DNA of 44,040 bases, taken from JASUTC01 sp035447925. Lineage in GTDB: Bacteria > Thermotogota > Thermotogae > MWEM01. Of the stretch, positions 33,450 through 42,726 are shown piece after piece; position 1 is the first letter of the stretch; every line of letters starts with the position of its first letter. The translations under genes were made by a program, and so were the position numbers. The stretch is from the NCBI GenBank assembly GCA_035447925.1, contig DAOTHY010000011.1:1-44040 (forward strand), in the 5' to 3' direction. Under the pieces are notes generated by a model, which did not search any database, was not told the origin of the DNA, and was given only the letters and a program-made list of their open reading frames with translations.

Positions 33450-34838
33450 ATGCCAAAACAACCGGCATACGATTTGGTAATTCAAAACGGGACCGTCGTT
33501 CAGGGTTCAAGGAGTTTTCGGATTCACGTTTGTATCAAAGATGGGAAAATAGCCAGTATTGTTGATGCGAAGATGATGATCCCGGAAACCAAAGAGATTT
33601 ATGATGCGGGACACATGTATATCTTTCCCGGTTTGATTGAGCCCCATGCCCATTTTGCACTGGATTTGGGTGAACACCGTTCTGCAGATGATTTTGTTTC
33701 CGGTTCAAAAGCAGCCGCTTTTGGAGGATACACAACCATATTTGATTTTACCGATGTGGTTACAGGCGATAGTGATCAGTTACAAAATATCGTGAATAAG
33801 CGTAAAGCAGAGGCTTCGAATTCCTGTTTAAATACACAGCTGCATTTAACCGTTGCCGATCCGCAGATCTCGCCGGTTGAATTGGTAGAGCTGGCTGTTC
33901 GAAATAAATTGAGATCGATCAAGCTGTTTACCACGTATAGTGAATCAGGCAGAATGACAAATGATGGTTATATCTACGATCTGTTAAAGGCTATTAGGGG
34001 GACCCGGGTAATGTTGATGGTTCATGCTGAGAATGATGCCATTATCAGATACAAAAGAAAAGAGTATGAAGCCAAGGGAAAAGTGCTGCCCTCGCATGCC
34101 AACAAAATCCACAACTCTTTCACTGAAAAAGAAGCCGTTCTAAGAGTTTGTCAGCTTACCGTTGATACCGACAGCAAGGTGTACATTGCCCATGTTTCAA
34201 GCGGAGAAACGGTGAAACGGGTGAATGAGTGCTTTGGAAAACAACTGGGTAAACAGATCTTTCTCGAAACATGTCCACAATACCTGTATTTGAATGACAC
34301 CTATTTGTTAGGCGAACAATCTCATCTTTACACCGTTTGTCCTCCTCTTAGAAGTGAAGAAGAAAGAAGGCTTTTAAGGAGATCGTTGGTTGAAGGGCTT
34401 ATCAACACCATTGGTTCCGATCATTGTCCTTTCCCATCTTATGTAAAAGAAAAGTACAAGGAAGATTATTTAAATATGCCAAACGGTTTGCCGGGTGTAG
34501 AATTAAGTTTCCCGCTATTATACAATGTGATGATGCTGGAAAACGACGGGATTACGGTGGAGGATTTAACCAGCCTGTTTAGCACCATGCCTGCAAAGAT
34601 ATTTGGATATTATCCCCTTAAGGGAACGTTGTTGCCCGGTTCTGATGCAGATATCATGATCTATGATCCAAATTATGCGTGGAAGGTGAATTTGGAAGAG
34701 ATGCATATGAATACCGATTATACACCTTATGATGGTTTGATGCTAAGGGGTAAAGTAGACTCGACCATTTGCGGTGGACAGTTTGTTGTTAAGGGAAAAG
34801 AGTTTGTACACCAAGCGAACCCTAACATAACAGAATAA
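33450..34838 (+). CDS. hyuA: Dihydropyrimidinase/D-hydantoinase-family amidohydrolase
   Basis: Zinc amidohydrolase that opens cyclic ureides such as hydantoins, dihydropyrimidines or allantoin. Metal ligands appear complete: HAHF after GLIEP, the carbamylated Lys in LRSIKLFTTYS, His in LMVHAEND and IAHVSSGE, and Asp in GSDHCPFP. The 462-aa length is normal. It follows the YgeW-type gene with a 1-bp gap, so the ring-opened product could feed that enzyme; this is inferred from the E. coli cluster order. Allantoinase cannot be excluded. The symbol follows E. coli usage and is provisional. Confidence 0.88.
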   Translation: MPKQPAYDLVIQNGTVVQGSRSFRIHVCIKDGKIASIVDAKMMIPETKEIYDAGHMYIFPGLIEPHAHFALDLGEHRSADDFVSGSKAAAFGGYTTIFDFTDVVTGDSDQLQNIVNKRKAEASNSCLNTQLHLTVADPQISPVELVELAVRNKLRSIKLFTTYSESGRMTNDGYIYDLLKAIRGTRVMLMVHAENDAIIRYKRKEYEAKGKVLPSHANKIHNSFTEKEAVLRVCQLTVDTDSKVYIAHVSSGETVKRVNECFGKQLGKQIFLETCPQYLYLNDTYLLGEQSHLYTVCPPLRSEEERRLLRRSLVEGLINTIGSDHCPFPSYVKEKYKEDYLNMPNGLPGVELSFPLLYNVMMLENDGITVEDLTSLFSTMPAKIFGYYPLKGTLLPGSDADIMIYDPNYAWKVNLEEMHMNTDYTPYDGLMLRGKVDSTICGGQFVVKGKEFVHQANPNITE

Positions 34839-34844
34839 AATGAT

Positions 34845-35402
34845 ATGATGACAGATCAATTTGATTCGTTGATTGAAAAATATGAACAGTTAGAGTACCA
34901 CCTTCTCGGAAAACCGGAAGACGGTTTTCCGAGGCCTTCGTATGATGAAATGTACATGTCGATTGCCCAAATTGTCGCCTTGAGAAGCACATGCCTTCGT
35001 GGCAGAATCGGTGCTGTTATCACAAAGGATACCCGAATTGTTTCAATCGGTTACAACGGGGCGCCTTCAAAATTAGCCCAATGTGATCAATACGGTTGTA
35101 TCAAGGACACTGAAAGGGGAGGCTGCATTCGAACCATTCACGCCGAACAAAATGCCATTGCTTATGCTGCCAGAGTTGGTATTCCTCTCGAAGGAGGCAC
35201 TTTATACGTTACCATGAGTCCGTGTATTGATTGCGCCAAACTGATCATTGCAACGGGGATTAAAAAGGTGATTTATTATGAGCCTTACCGGAAAGGATAT
35301 GCCCTTGATTATCTGAAAGTATCGGGGATAGAGCTGGTTCATTTGCAGACCGGACTGAATGAGATTTATCAAAAATACATTGACTTGGCTCCATCGGAGT
35401 AG
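34845..35402 (+). CDS. dCMP deaminase-like cytidine/deoxycytidylate deaminase
   Basis: Zinc deaminase that converts dCMP to dUMP. The zinc/catalytic motif is TIHAEQNAIAYAAR, with PCIDCAK supplying two Cys ligands, after YNGAPSKLAQCDQYGC and STCLRGRIGAV, all typical of the ComEB/dCMP deaminase branch. The chain has a longer N-terminal leader (about 30 residues) before RPSYDEMYM, so the ATG could be a few codons off. Shine-Dalgarno is poor. It follows the hydantoinase by 6 bp and ends 4 bp from the convergent TNase-like gene. The role next to ureide genes is unclear: pyrimidine deamination is a fair fit. Confidence 0.9.
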   Translation: MMTDQFDSLIEKYEQLEYHLLGKPEDGFPRPSYDEMYMSIAQIVALRSTCLRGRIGAVITKDTRIVSIGYNGAPSKLAQCDQYGCIKDTERGGCIRTIHAEQNAIAYAARVGIPLEGGTLYVTMSPCIDCAKLIIATGIKKVIYYEPYRKGYALDYLKVSGIELVHLQTGLNEIYQKYIDLAPSE

Positions 35403-35406
35403 TTGA

Positions 35407-36432
35407 CTATCCATCAGTCCTTTCAAAAAACAACCGCATGCCGTGAACATTTCTGCTGATGGTCTGGATCAACAGTTCGGCGGTTGCGTTGGAGCCCTTC
35501 CACAAACAGTAGGCGTCGATGGTATTCTGGTCGGTTTTTTGAAAATCTTTGGACTCCACGATAGATTCTTCTCCGAAAAGTTGATTCATATTCTTCATGA
35601 ATTTTTTGTAGGTCTTTTCTGCATCGGCCACATTGACAAAGCTAAAGATATAGGCAACGGATTTGATGGTTGCATCCTCGTTGAAAAAAAACGTGAGCAG
35701 GCAAGACTCTCCATAAAGATCACTGATATATACGAGTTTATAATCACGTTCCTCAATAAGCTGTTTGTTCATTCTGTACCAAACTTCAGGCTTTTTCATC
35801 TCCCAGCTGACGATTTCAAAGCCCGCCGGTATTTCATTCAACGTCTTCTGTTGAAGGTCTCTGGTTGTCTTGATGTCTTCTACTTCAGTTTTTATGATCT
35901 CCAATTCATTTGATTGTAAGGCGAGAAAAATCTCTTTATAGGTGTAATCATAATCCAAAGGAAGGGCGTAGCCGTTGATGATTAAAACGGCATTCCAGAG
36001 AACGGAAACACTGTAATACTCATAAATCTCGTCGGACCAGATGTAAGCCTTTTTAAAGCCTTGTTCATCCTCTTCTTTCCCTTCATAAGAAAGGTAGACG
36101 AGGTTGCCTGCCATGTTTTCATGTAAAAATCGAATGGCTTCATCGGGATAGAGCATGTCTAGCCCGATGAATTTCACCCTGGAACCGTCTGCAATATGTA
36201 GAAATACCTGTCCAGACGCATCTTGATTAACGGAATTGACTTTGACCTTTTGAGTAAAGATGGGTTCAAAACCAATCAGATCACTGTCATAGAAGAATTG
36301 GTTAATCTGAATATTCTCGGCAAACGACAAAGCACAAATCAATAAGAGCAGGGTTATAAGAAAGTATTTTATTTTGGAAAACCATTCGGGATTCCCCCCG
36401 ATTTCCGGTGATCGTGTCACTCGGTTTTTCAT
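35407..36432 (-). CDS. Secreted protein with degenerate thermonuclease (SNase-like) fold
   Basis: A signal or anchor segment (KYFLITLLLLICALSF, residues 22-38) is followed by a region that tracks staphylococcal nuclease: VFLHIADGSRVKFIGLDML (about 76-94) and later WNAVLIINGYALPL. However, the catalytic set is not kept: the residue equivalent to Arg35 is Lys87, that of Glu43 is lost (LYP), and that of Arg87 is lost in QGFKKAYIW. It is thus probably inactive as a nuclease. The C-terminal 180 residues are unrelated and unassigned. AAGGGG precedes the ATG. It is 11 bp downstream of the TraB-family gene, so they are co-transcribed. Confidence 0.78.
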   Translation of the reverse strand: MKNRVTRSPEIGGNPEWFSKIKYFLITLLLLICALSFAENIQINQFFYDSDLIGFEPIFTQKVKVNSVNQDASGQVFLHIADGSRVKFIGLDMLYPDEAIRFLHENMAGNLVYLSYEGKEEDEQGFKKAYIWSDEIYEYYSVSVLWNAVLIINGYALPLDYDYTYKEIFLALQSNELEIIKTEVEDIKTTRDLQQKTLNEIPAGFEIVSWEMKKPEVWYRMNKQLIEERDYKLVYISDLYGESCLLTFFFNEDATIKSVAYIFSFVNVADAEKTYKKFMKNMNQLFGEESIVESKDFQKTDQNTIDAYCLWKGSNATAELLIQTISRNVHGMRLFFERTDG

Positions 36433-36443
36433 GTAATCCCCTT

Positions 36444-37622
36444 TTACGATAAACTTTGTATAAAGAGTCTGATGACTTCTGTTCCTCCGACAAGCGTTCC
36501 AACGGTTGAACCGATGTTAGCCAAGATAACCACCAGCAGGACCTTGGTGACTTTGTTTTTCCAGAATCCTTTGAAGCTCATGACGTCGTCAGAGAGCGAT
36601 TCAAAATCCTTCACATTCGGTTTTCTGATCAGTGCCTCCACTAATCCTGCAAACCAGCCAGCGGCTAATAATGGATTCAAGGACGAGATCGGGGCAATGG
36701 CGAACGCCGTCAATATGGATAAGGGATGTGCCAATGCTGCCAGTGTTCCTAATGCCGCAAGGCTACCGTTCCAAAGAACCCAACTGATAATTTGAGCCCA
36801 TCCGGAAGGTGGATTCATAAAAAACGTCGACACAATGAGTGCGATGATGATGACCGGGATGGCCCAGAGAAAAACCTTCCACACATTGGAACCTTCCGGT
36901 ATGGTAGTGATTTTCTCCACATCCTGTTCTTTTTCGATTTCTCTTTTGATACCCGGAATATGTGCCGCACCCAGTACGGCACAAATTTTTTTACCCGGTG
37001 CCGTTTTTATCTTGTGAGCCAGATACTGGTCTCTTTCATCAACCAGCGTCTCTTTTAATTCAGGAAAGGAATCACCTAATTCGGATAGTGTAGATGATAA
37101 CATATCTTCCGTTTTCATCTTTTCAAGCTCCTCTTCAGTGATTTCTTCCTTGGAAAAGATACTGCCGATGATCATGACCAGCAATTTCATCTTTCCCCAA
37201 AATTTCATGCTGCGCCATATCCTTAAAAAGGTTGTTTTAATATCACGATCCGCCAACACCAAATGGGCGCCGTTTTCTTTGGCTGCATTGATGCCTTCTA
37301 TCATTTCCGCTCCGGCATTGATTCCAAACTGTTCCGCAATCCTTTTTTGATAGGACGACAAAGCAAGATTAACCAGTAAGAACGCTGCTTGTTTGCTTTT
37401 CACGATTTTGATGATGTCCATTTTTTCCCACTTGTTCTTATCGACTACTGAATTGTATCGGCCCTGATCCAACTCGACGCAAACGGTATCGGGTTTTTCT
37501 TCATTGATCAATTCCCTTACTTCTTGTGCACTTTGCTTGGACACATGTGCAGTACCTAATAAAATCAGCTGCTTTCCTTGGTATTCAATCCGATGAATGT
37601 TATGATTTACTTCTGTTTCCAC
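36444..37622 (-). CDS. TraB-family membrane protein
   Basis: Family named after the enterococcal pheromone-shutdown protein TraB and found in many bacteria, archaea and mitochondria; the function is not settled. The N-terminal domain has LLGTAHVSKQSAQEVREL, VCVELDQGRYN, HLVLADRDIKTTFLR and AVLGAAHIPGIKREIEK, the GxxH and acidic motifs of the TIKI/TraB fold. The C-terminal part has about four or five membrane helices (FLWAIPVIIIALIVSTFFM, ILTAFAIAPISSLNPLLAAG). The start is GTG at 37622 with GAGGAG upstream (392 aa); a TTG at 37643 precedes it but overlaps that site. It is the first gene of an operon with the TNase-like gene. Confidence 0.88.
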   Translation of the reverse strand: METEVNHNIHRIEYQGKQLILLGTAHVSKQSAQEVRELINEEKPDTVCVELDQGRYNSVVDKNKWEKMDIIKIVKSKQAAFLLVNLALSSYQKRIAEQFGINAGAEMIEGINAAKENGAHLVLADRDIKTTFLRIWRSMKFWGKMKLLVMIIGSIFSKEEITEEELEKMKTEDMLSSTLSELGDSFPELKETLVDERDQYLAHKIKTAPGKKICAVLGAAHIPGIKREIEKEQDVEKITTIPEGSNVWKVFLWAIPVIIIALIVSTFFMNPPSGWAQIISWVLWNGSLAALGTLAALAHPLSILTAFAIAPISSLNPLLAAGWFAGLVEALIRKPNVKDFESLSDDVMSFKGFWKNKVTKVLLVVILANIGSTVGTLVGGTEVIRLFIQSLS

Positions 37623-37800
37623 AAATTCACTCCTCTCAAACAATGACGATAAAAGGGTAAAACAATACCAGAATCCATTTTAACAGTCTATTTTACCACA
37701 TCGTCTTTCATAAAAACTTTATTTTTTTAGAAGCGTAACGGTTGTGAAAAAGATGAGTGAACGCTGATTGGATTCACTGTATAATCACATGAGGTGAGAA

Positions 37801-38562
37801 ATGGACTCCTTTTACGGACTGCCGATAAGCATTCAACATTCTGAAAGAAAAACCGTTTCATTACAGGTGCTATCAGACTCTAATCAACAAGTCTATTTGT
37901 TGATTAGAGCGCCGAATCACATCAGTAACGGGCAATTGGAAATGGTTTTACACGACAAACGTTCCTGGATAGAGCAAGCGAAAGTCAAACTCTTAAGGAG
38001 GCAACGCCATCAAAAAGGATTATTGTCGGATTATGCCCTAAAGGAGTCGGGATTTTTACCTTTTCGGGGGGAAGCATTAAAAGTCCAGTTGATCACACAA
38101 AAATCCATTCCAAAGTTGGCGGTCGAAATCGACGATCAACATATTTGGATTATAAGAAACCCAAATTATCACGGTTATCGGGAAGAATTGCCCTTTTTAT
38201 TAAAAGAGGCATATAAACAAAAAGCATTTGAGCTTTTTTCGCAGATTATTCAAAGTTATTCAAATCAATACGGTTTTACGGTGAACCGCTTGCATATTAA
38301 AGACACAAAAACACGATGGGGTAGCTGTTCCGCCAAGCTGAATATCAATCTCAACTGGAAATTGATCATTGCTAACCATCGTGTTTATGAATACGTTATT
38401 GTCCATGAACTCAGTCATTTGGGATGTTGGAATCACAGTGCGCTTTTTTGGAATCGCTTATCATCCATTATGCCTGATTATCAAGACAGAAAAAACGAGT
38501 TAAAAGAAATCTCCCATTTTCTTTCAGCATTTGAATTTTCAACCCTGGAGATGAACTTTTAA
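37801..38562 (+). CDS. YgjP/DUF45-family putative metalloprotease
   Basis: Zinc peptidase-like protein of unknown substrate. The metal site is VHELSHLGCWNHSALFW: HELSH with His202 and His206, and the third ligand His212. The DTKTRWGSCSAKLNINLNW segment upstream is a second mark of the family. The 253-aa length is normal. GAGGTGAG lies ahead of the ATG, and TATAAT at about 37783 with a weak -35 lies in the 178-bp gap to the divergent TraB gene. A perfect 13-bp hairpin lies in its first 40 codons (separate entry). It ends 5 bp from the convergent pepF. Confidence 0.9.
   Translation: MDSFYGLPISIQHSERKTVSLQVLSDSNQQVYLLIRAPNHISNGQLEMVLHDKRSWIEQAKVKLLRRQRHQKGLLSDYALKESGFLPFRGEALKVQLITQKSIPKLAVEIDDQHIWIIRNPNYHGYREELPFLLKEAYKQKAFELFSQIIQSYSNQYGFTVNRLHIKDTKTRWGSCSAKLNINLNWKLIIANHRVYEYVIVHELSHLGCWNHSALFWNRLSSIMPDYQDRKNELKEISHFLSAFEFSTLEMNF
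37878..37909 (+). repeat. Perfect 13-bp inverted repeat inside the YgjP-like gene
   Basis: CTCTAATCAACAA (37878-37890), a six-base loop, then its exact complement (37897-37909). It codes for SNQQVYLLIRA near codons 26-37. An RNA hairpin here would sit about 77 nt after the start codon. No T-run follows, so it is not a terminator. Confidence 0.8.
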
Positions 38563-38567
38563 CTACT

Positions 38568-40307
38568 TTATTCCAATTCATCGATTAAACGGCCGATATA
38601 GTCAAATCCGTTTTGCCAGAAAGAGGGATCTGTCAAGTCTATTCCCAAATAGGCTAACAACCTGTCTGGCCTGTCGCAGCCACCGCTTTCGAGTAATTGA
38701 AAATATCCTGGAATCATCTGCTTACCTTCCTTCAAATACTTTTCATAGAGGGCAATTACCAGTAAATTGGCAAAATTATAGGCATAGACATAGAACGGGA
38801 CGTTGAAGATATGGGGAATTGTGGCCCATTCCCATTTGTACTCATTGGATATTCTCACACTATCACCAAACATGATCTTCAATTCACTTTCGTATATTTT
38901 TGACAAATCATCCCAAGAGGCAAAGCCCTCTTGTGAAATCATATGGTGGCTTTGGAGTTCAAATCGGGCAAACATATTTTGTCTGAAAGTGGTTGCAAAA
39001 TTGCCTTCAATGGTAGAGGCCAGGAACAGTTGTTTTTCTTGGGCATTTAAAGTGGGTAACAGTCGATCGAAAACCAAAAATTCACCAAATACCGAGGCAA
39101 CTTCCGCCATCGTCAAAGGGGTATGGTAATTCAGCATGGTTTGTTTGGATGATAGCGTACCATGTAATCCATGTCCCAATTCATGAGCCATTGTCAGAAC
39201 ATCGTTGATGGAATTGTTGTGGTTAAGTAAGACAAAGGGCTTACCATTTGGCACATAGTAGGAGCAAAAGGCTCCACCGTCTTTTCCGGGAAGAACGTCA
39301 GAGTGGATTCTTTTTTCGTCAAAAAAGCTTTCCACTATTTTTCCAGCCTGTTCATCGAACTGATAATAGGTATCTATTACGATATCTTTCGCCTGCTCAA
39401 ACGAATAGTCTTTTTTTACTTCTTCCAGAGGGGCGTAGATGTCTGCCAATTCTAGATCAAGGGACATCTTTTTCGCTTTCCAAGCGTAATATCTGGAAAC
39501 CAAACCGGCGTTTTTAACCGTCGTTTCGATTAATTGTTCAACGATCGCATCTTCGGTTTCATTTGCCATGTTTCTCATTGAAATAGGTGTTTGGTAGCGC
39601 CTGATCTTGGATTCGATGTCGTAATCTTTTGCGATATTGTTGTAAAGTCCAGTGATCACAGTTTTGTCTTTCTCATAACCGTTCAACAATCGCTTCATGG
39701 CTTCACGCCTGAGAGTGGAATCCGGGTTGTATCTGAGATTACGCATCTGAGAGTTGTTGAGTTGTTGGATTTGTCCGTTTATTTCCATTTCAAACAGATA
39801 GGCAGAAGTTACTTTACTGTACAGTGATCCCAGGTTGTCCCTTCCCGTTGCGCTTTTTGCAGCTAACACTTGTTCAGTTTCAGTGGTAAGTGTGTGGGTT
39901 TTGCGTTCCTTGATCCTTTCGATCACCCAAGAGTAGCCATTTGAGGTTTCTTTAATCTGTTGAAGCTCTTCATCGCTGTGTTGAAGCAAAGCAGGGCTGA
40001 TAAATGAGAAAAGTTGTTCCACTTGAGCCATCACCGTTTCAATTCTTCCGGCAAGCTTTTGAGCTTCTATGTTTTGTGTGTTTTCCGAGAAAAGCAGGCT
40101 GGAAAATTGAGCTACTCTTGAACCAAACGACTCGATCGATTCCTGTTCTTTGAACATCTCATCGACCATTTGAGCTCTGAGAGGTTCATTCAATTGTTTG
40201 GCGTATTTTTCCTGAAATTCCTGAGCTTTTTTTAATACCAGTTGGATATCCTCTTCAATTCTTGGGTCGTCCACTGAGCTATAAAAAAATTGTAAATCCC
40301 ATTTCAT
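38568..40307 (-). CDS. pepF: Oligoendopeptidase F (M3B metallopeptidase)
   Basis: Cytoplasmic zinc peptidase that cleaves short peptides. The HExxH motif is in MAHELGHGLHG with the downstream TMAEVASVFGEFL holding the third-ligand Glu, as in the M3 family. The N-terminus KWDLQFFYSS and the TKMR-like helical region fit oligoendopeptidase F, and the tail PDRLLAYLGIDLTDPSFW is a family mark. At 579 aa it is full length. ATG 40307 has GGAGG. It follows nhaC-like by 40 bp; the extended -10 at 40339 may add its own promoter. Confidence 0.95.
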   Translation of the reverse strand: MKWDLQFFYSSVDDPRIEEDIQLVLKKAQEFQEKYAKQLNEPLRAQMVDEMFKEQESIESFGSRVAQFSSLLFSENTQNIEAQKLAGRIETVMAQVEQLFSFISPALLQHSDEELQQIKETSNGYSWVIERIKERKTHTLTTETEQVLAAKSATGRDNLGSLYSKVTSAYLFEMEINGQIQQLNNSQMRNLRYNPDSTLRREAMKRLLNGYEKDKTVITGLYNNIAKDYDIESKIRRYQTPISMRNMANETEDAIVEQLIETTVKNAGLVSRYYAWKAKKMSLDLELADIYAPLEEVKKDYSFEQAKDIVIDTYYQFDEQAGKIVESFFDEKRIHSDVLPGKDGGAFCSYYVPNGKPFVLLNHNNSINDVLTMAHELGHGLHGTLSSKQTMLNYHTPLTMAEVASVFGEFLVFDRLLPTLNAQEKQLFLASTIEGNFATTFRQNMFARFELQSHHMISQEGFASWDDLSKIYESELKIMFGDSVRISNEYKWEWATIPHIFNVPFYVYAYNFANLLVIALYEKYLKEGKQMIPGYFQLLESGGCDRPDRLLAYLGIDLTDPSFWQNGFDYIGRLIDELE

Positions 40308-40338
40308 TATTTTACCTCCATTGTTAATGTGTTCATTG

Positions 40339-40347
40339 ATTATACCA
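40339..40347 (-). promoter_or_regulatory. Extended -10 promoter element for pepF
   Basis: TGGTATAAT on the minus strand lies between the nhaC-like stop and the pepF start. It has a perfect TATAAT with TGn. The upstream -35 position falls in the end of the antiporter gene and is weak. Confidence 0.5.
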
Positions 40348-41676
40348 TCATTGCTTTTTCTTGAGTGCCTTTGGTCCGGTTTTTCCTATCAGTACCAGTC
40401 GATAAAGAGGTAAAAGGTACAAAAAACATGCAAAGGGAATAAACCGGGCATCAAAACCAAGCATTTTTGCAGGAATCAACCCCGCAACATTCCAGGGAAT
40501 TAGAACTGAGATCACCACAGCGCTGTCTGCTATGTCCAGAGCCAAATGAACGTTTGTTTTTTGTGCCAGCATATAGGGTTTTCTCAATAACTGTTCACTC
40601 ATGATAATTGCCAGTGCCTGAGTCACACCCAAAGAGGATGTAATGATACTGGTGAAAACTGAAGCTAAAAAGGGGAAAGTCTTTTGTGATAATTGTTCAA
40701 TTTTCCTTTCAAACGATACAATCAGATCGGTGTGTTCGAATAAACCCGCAAAAGCGGACGATGCCAGTACAATGAGCATAGCATTAAACATAAAGGCGAT
40801 CCCGCCGCCTTTAAAGATTTCAAGCAACGGATCTGCTTCCTCGAGAGAGAACCCGAATAACATGGTTTTGAACAGTTGTATTGAACCTATTTTCTGCATA
40901 AAGATAGAGATTGCCAGGGCGACTAAGCTGGAGGCGATCATGGCAATCTTGACTTTGATTTTCAATAGTACCAGAACAATCAAAACCAAAACCGGCAGTA
41001 AACAAACAATCGAGAGGTTGAATGAGACCGGGATTTGAGAGACCAGGGTTGTGCCGGAGGGTTTAAACGGATAGAGAAAAGATAAAACAAGATAAAATAG
41101 AGTAGACATAAATAAAGGAACAACAGATGTTTTGAACATGTTATTGATGTTGGAGTAAATGTTAGTTTTTGTCACCGTTGCTACCAAATGGGCACTAGAG
41201 GACATGGGAGAATTTCGATCCCCGACATAAGCACCGCTCATGATGGCTCCCACAAGGGGAGCTATGGAGATGTTTCCGGTTCTTGCCATGATCATCAAGA
41301 TGATTCCGATCGTGCCCACCGTTCCAAATGAGGTTCCCAACAGAAGCGAGACCATCGTGCTTAGCAAAAAGGCAAAGAGTATAAACAACTTGGGGACGAT
41401 CAGGGAAAGGCCGTTGTATACAATCCAAGCAATGGTGCCGGAGGAAAACCATAAGCCGATCAAGATACCCAACAGTGTAAATATCTGAACCACCGGCCAT
41501 GTTTTCATCGCCCCCTTGAACAACATCCCCAATACCTTGATCAAAGGCCACCCTCTTTTAACCGCTATGGCTGAAAAGAGAAAAAGTGCAAAAAGCAATG
41601 GATAAAGAATGAATACATCCAACAAGGTACTGATAATCAGCAGGATAAAAACAATGATAAATGCGTAAATGATCAT
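40348..41676 (-). CDS. NhaC-family Na+/H+ antiporter
   Basis: Sodium or organic-acid/H+ exchanger of the inner membrane. It has about ten membrane helices, with the family segments LLLGTSFGTVGTIGIILM and VGAIMSGAYVGDRNSPMSSSAHL, where the GD-x-x-SP stretch matches NhaC. The 442-aa length is normal. Start ATG 41676 has GAAGGAGA. It could also be a malate/lactate-type antiporter (MleN) of the same family. It lies between the ABC permease operon and pepF on the minus strand. Confidence 0.9.
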   Translation of the reverse strand: MIIYAFIIVFILLIISTLLDVFILYPLLFALFLFSAIAVKRGWPLIKVLGMLFKGAMKTWPVVQIFTLLGILIGLWFSSGTIAWIVYNGLSLIVPKLFILFAFLLSTMVSLLLGTSFGTVGTIGIILMIMARTGNISIAPLVGAIMSGAYVGDRNSPMSSSAHLVATVTKTNIYSNINNMFKTSVVPLFMSTLFYLVLSFLYPFKPSGTTLVSQIPVSFNLSIVCLLPVLVLIVLVLLKIKVKIAMIASSLVALAISIFMQKIGSIQLFKTMLFGFSLEEADPLLEIFKGGGIAFMFNAMLIVLASSAFAGLFEHTDLIVSFERKIEQLSQKTFPFLASVFTSIITSSLGVTQALAIIMSEQLLRKPYMLAQKTNVHLALDIADSAVVISVLIPWNVAGLIPAKMLGFDARFIPFACFLYLLPLYRLVLIGKTGPKALKKKQ

Positions 41677-41829
41677 AGCAAAATCTTCTCCTTCAAATAG
41701 CCTTTTTCAACTTATCCAATGATATCATAATTGTTGAGTATCCTAATCAAACATCAGGAGAGAAAATTATTTTAAAAAAAGTTTAACCGGTAAGGCTCAA
41801 GAACTATTCAAAACAAAACATTAACCCAT

Positions 41830-42726
41830 TCAACGGCTATTCAGATAGATGAATAAAACAACCAGAGTGATTGCAAAAGGGAGTGCTTGTACCAATTCTG
41901 TTGGGATATTGTAGATTTGCAGTGAATAAGAAAAAGATTCGCCTGTTGAAAACAAAAGCGTACTGGCCGTAACTGTCCAAACACCTTTGCCGCCTAAAGC
42001 CTGGGCAGCCAGCGCAATCCATCCTCTGCCTCCTGTCATTTCCTTGGTAAACCATGAAATACTCCCCATTGAAAGAAACATGCCACCAAACCCAGTAAGC
42101 AAGCCGCTGATAATGAGTGCGGTTGTTCTAATTTTATTAACAGATAGACCAACCGAAACAGCTGCTTCTGGGTTTTCGCCCACCGCTTTGAGATGATTGC
42201 CAAAAGGAGTTTTTTTCAACAGGATATAGATCAATAACACACAGATATAGGCTAAATAGGTCAGCAGGTGATGGTTGTTTAAGATTTTTCCCAGAAAAGG
42301 AATATGATCGAGAAAGGCTATATGAATTTGTGGAAAAGGGATGGACTCTAAGCATGTTGTGCTTCCCGTTTGTCTGGATACAACGGGCAGTAAAAAACCC
42401 GTCAAGCCACTCGAGAGAATGTTAATGGCGATGGCTGTTAAGATGATGTTTGCCCGGTATTTGAGTGAAAAAACGCAAAGGATGACCGATAAGATCAGGG
42501 CACTGCTCAACCCTCCGATTACTCCCCAAGCCAGCGAATGGGTAATGGCACTCACAACAGCTCCGGAAAAAGCCGACATGAGCATGATTCCCTCTAACGC
42601 CACATTGGGTGTACCGGCAACACCGGCTACCAAAGCTCCCATGGCAGCGAATAGGATGGGGGTGCTGACCCGGATGATGGATGCGTAAAAGGCGCTGTCT
42701 GAAAAGATGTTCTTCAGACTAAACAT
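41830..42726 (-). CDS. ABC transporter permease, BMP/nucleoside type, second subunit (YufQ/NupC-like)
   Basis: Inner-membrane permease of the BPD_transp_2 family that pairs with a BMP-type lipoprotein for uptake of purine nucleosides or similar compounds. The typical segments are GVAGTPNVALEGIMLMSAFSG, RANIILTAIAINILSSGLTG and TGGRGWIALAAQALGG. ATG 42726 is used, with GAGGGA upstream, giving 298 aa; the open frame extends 49 codons upstream into the previous permease gene. It overlaps that gene by 8 bp. About ten helices. Last gene of the operon in view. Confidence 0.92.
   Translation of the reverse strand: MFSLKNIFSDSAFYASIIRVSTPILFAAMGALVAGVAGTPNVALEGIMLMSAFSGAVVSAITHSLAWGVIGGLSSALILSVILCVFSLKYRANIILTAIAINILSSGLTGFLLPVVSRQTGSTTCLESIPFPQIHIAFLDHIPFLGKILNNHHLLTYLAYICVLLIYILLKKTPFGNHLKAVGENPEAAVSVGLSVNKIRTTALIISGLLTGFGGMFLSMGSISWFTKEMTGGRGWIALAAQALGGKGVWTVTASTLLFSTGESFSYSLQIYNIPTELVQALPFAITLVVLFIYLNSR

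Noticed and set aside
37878..37909. Hairpin read as a rho-independent terminator
   Set aside because: No T-run follows and it lies inside an intact coding frame.
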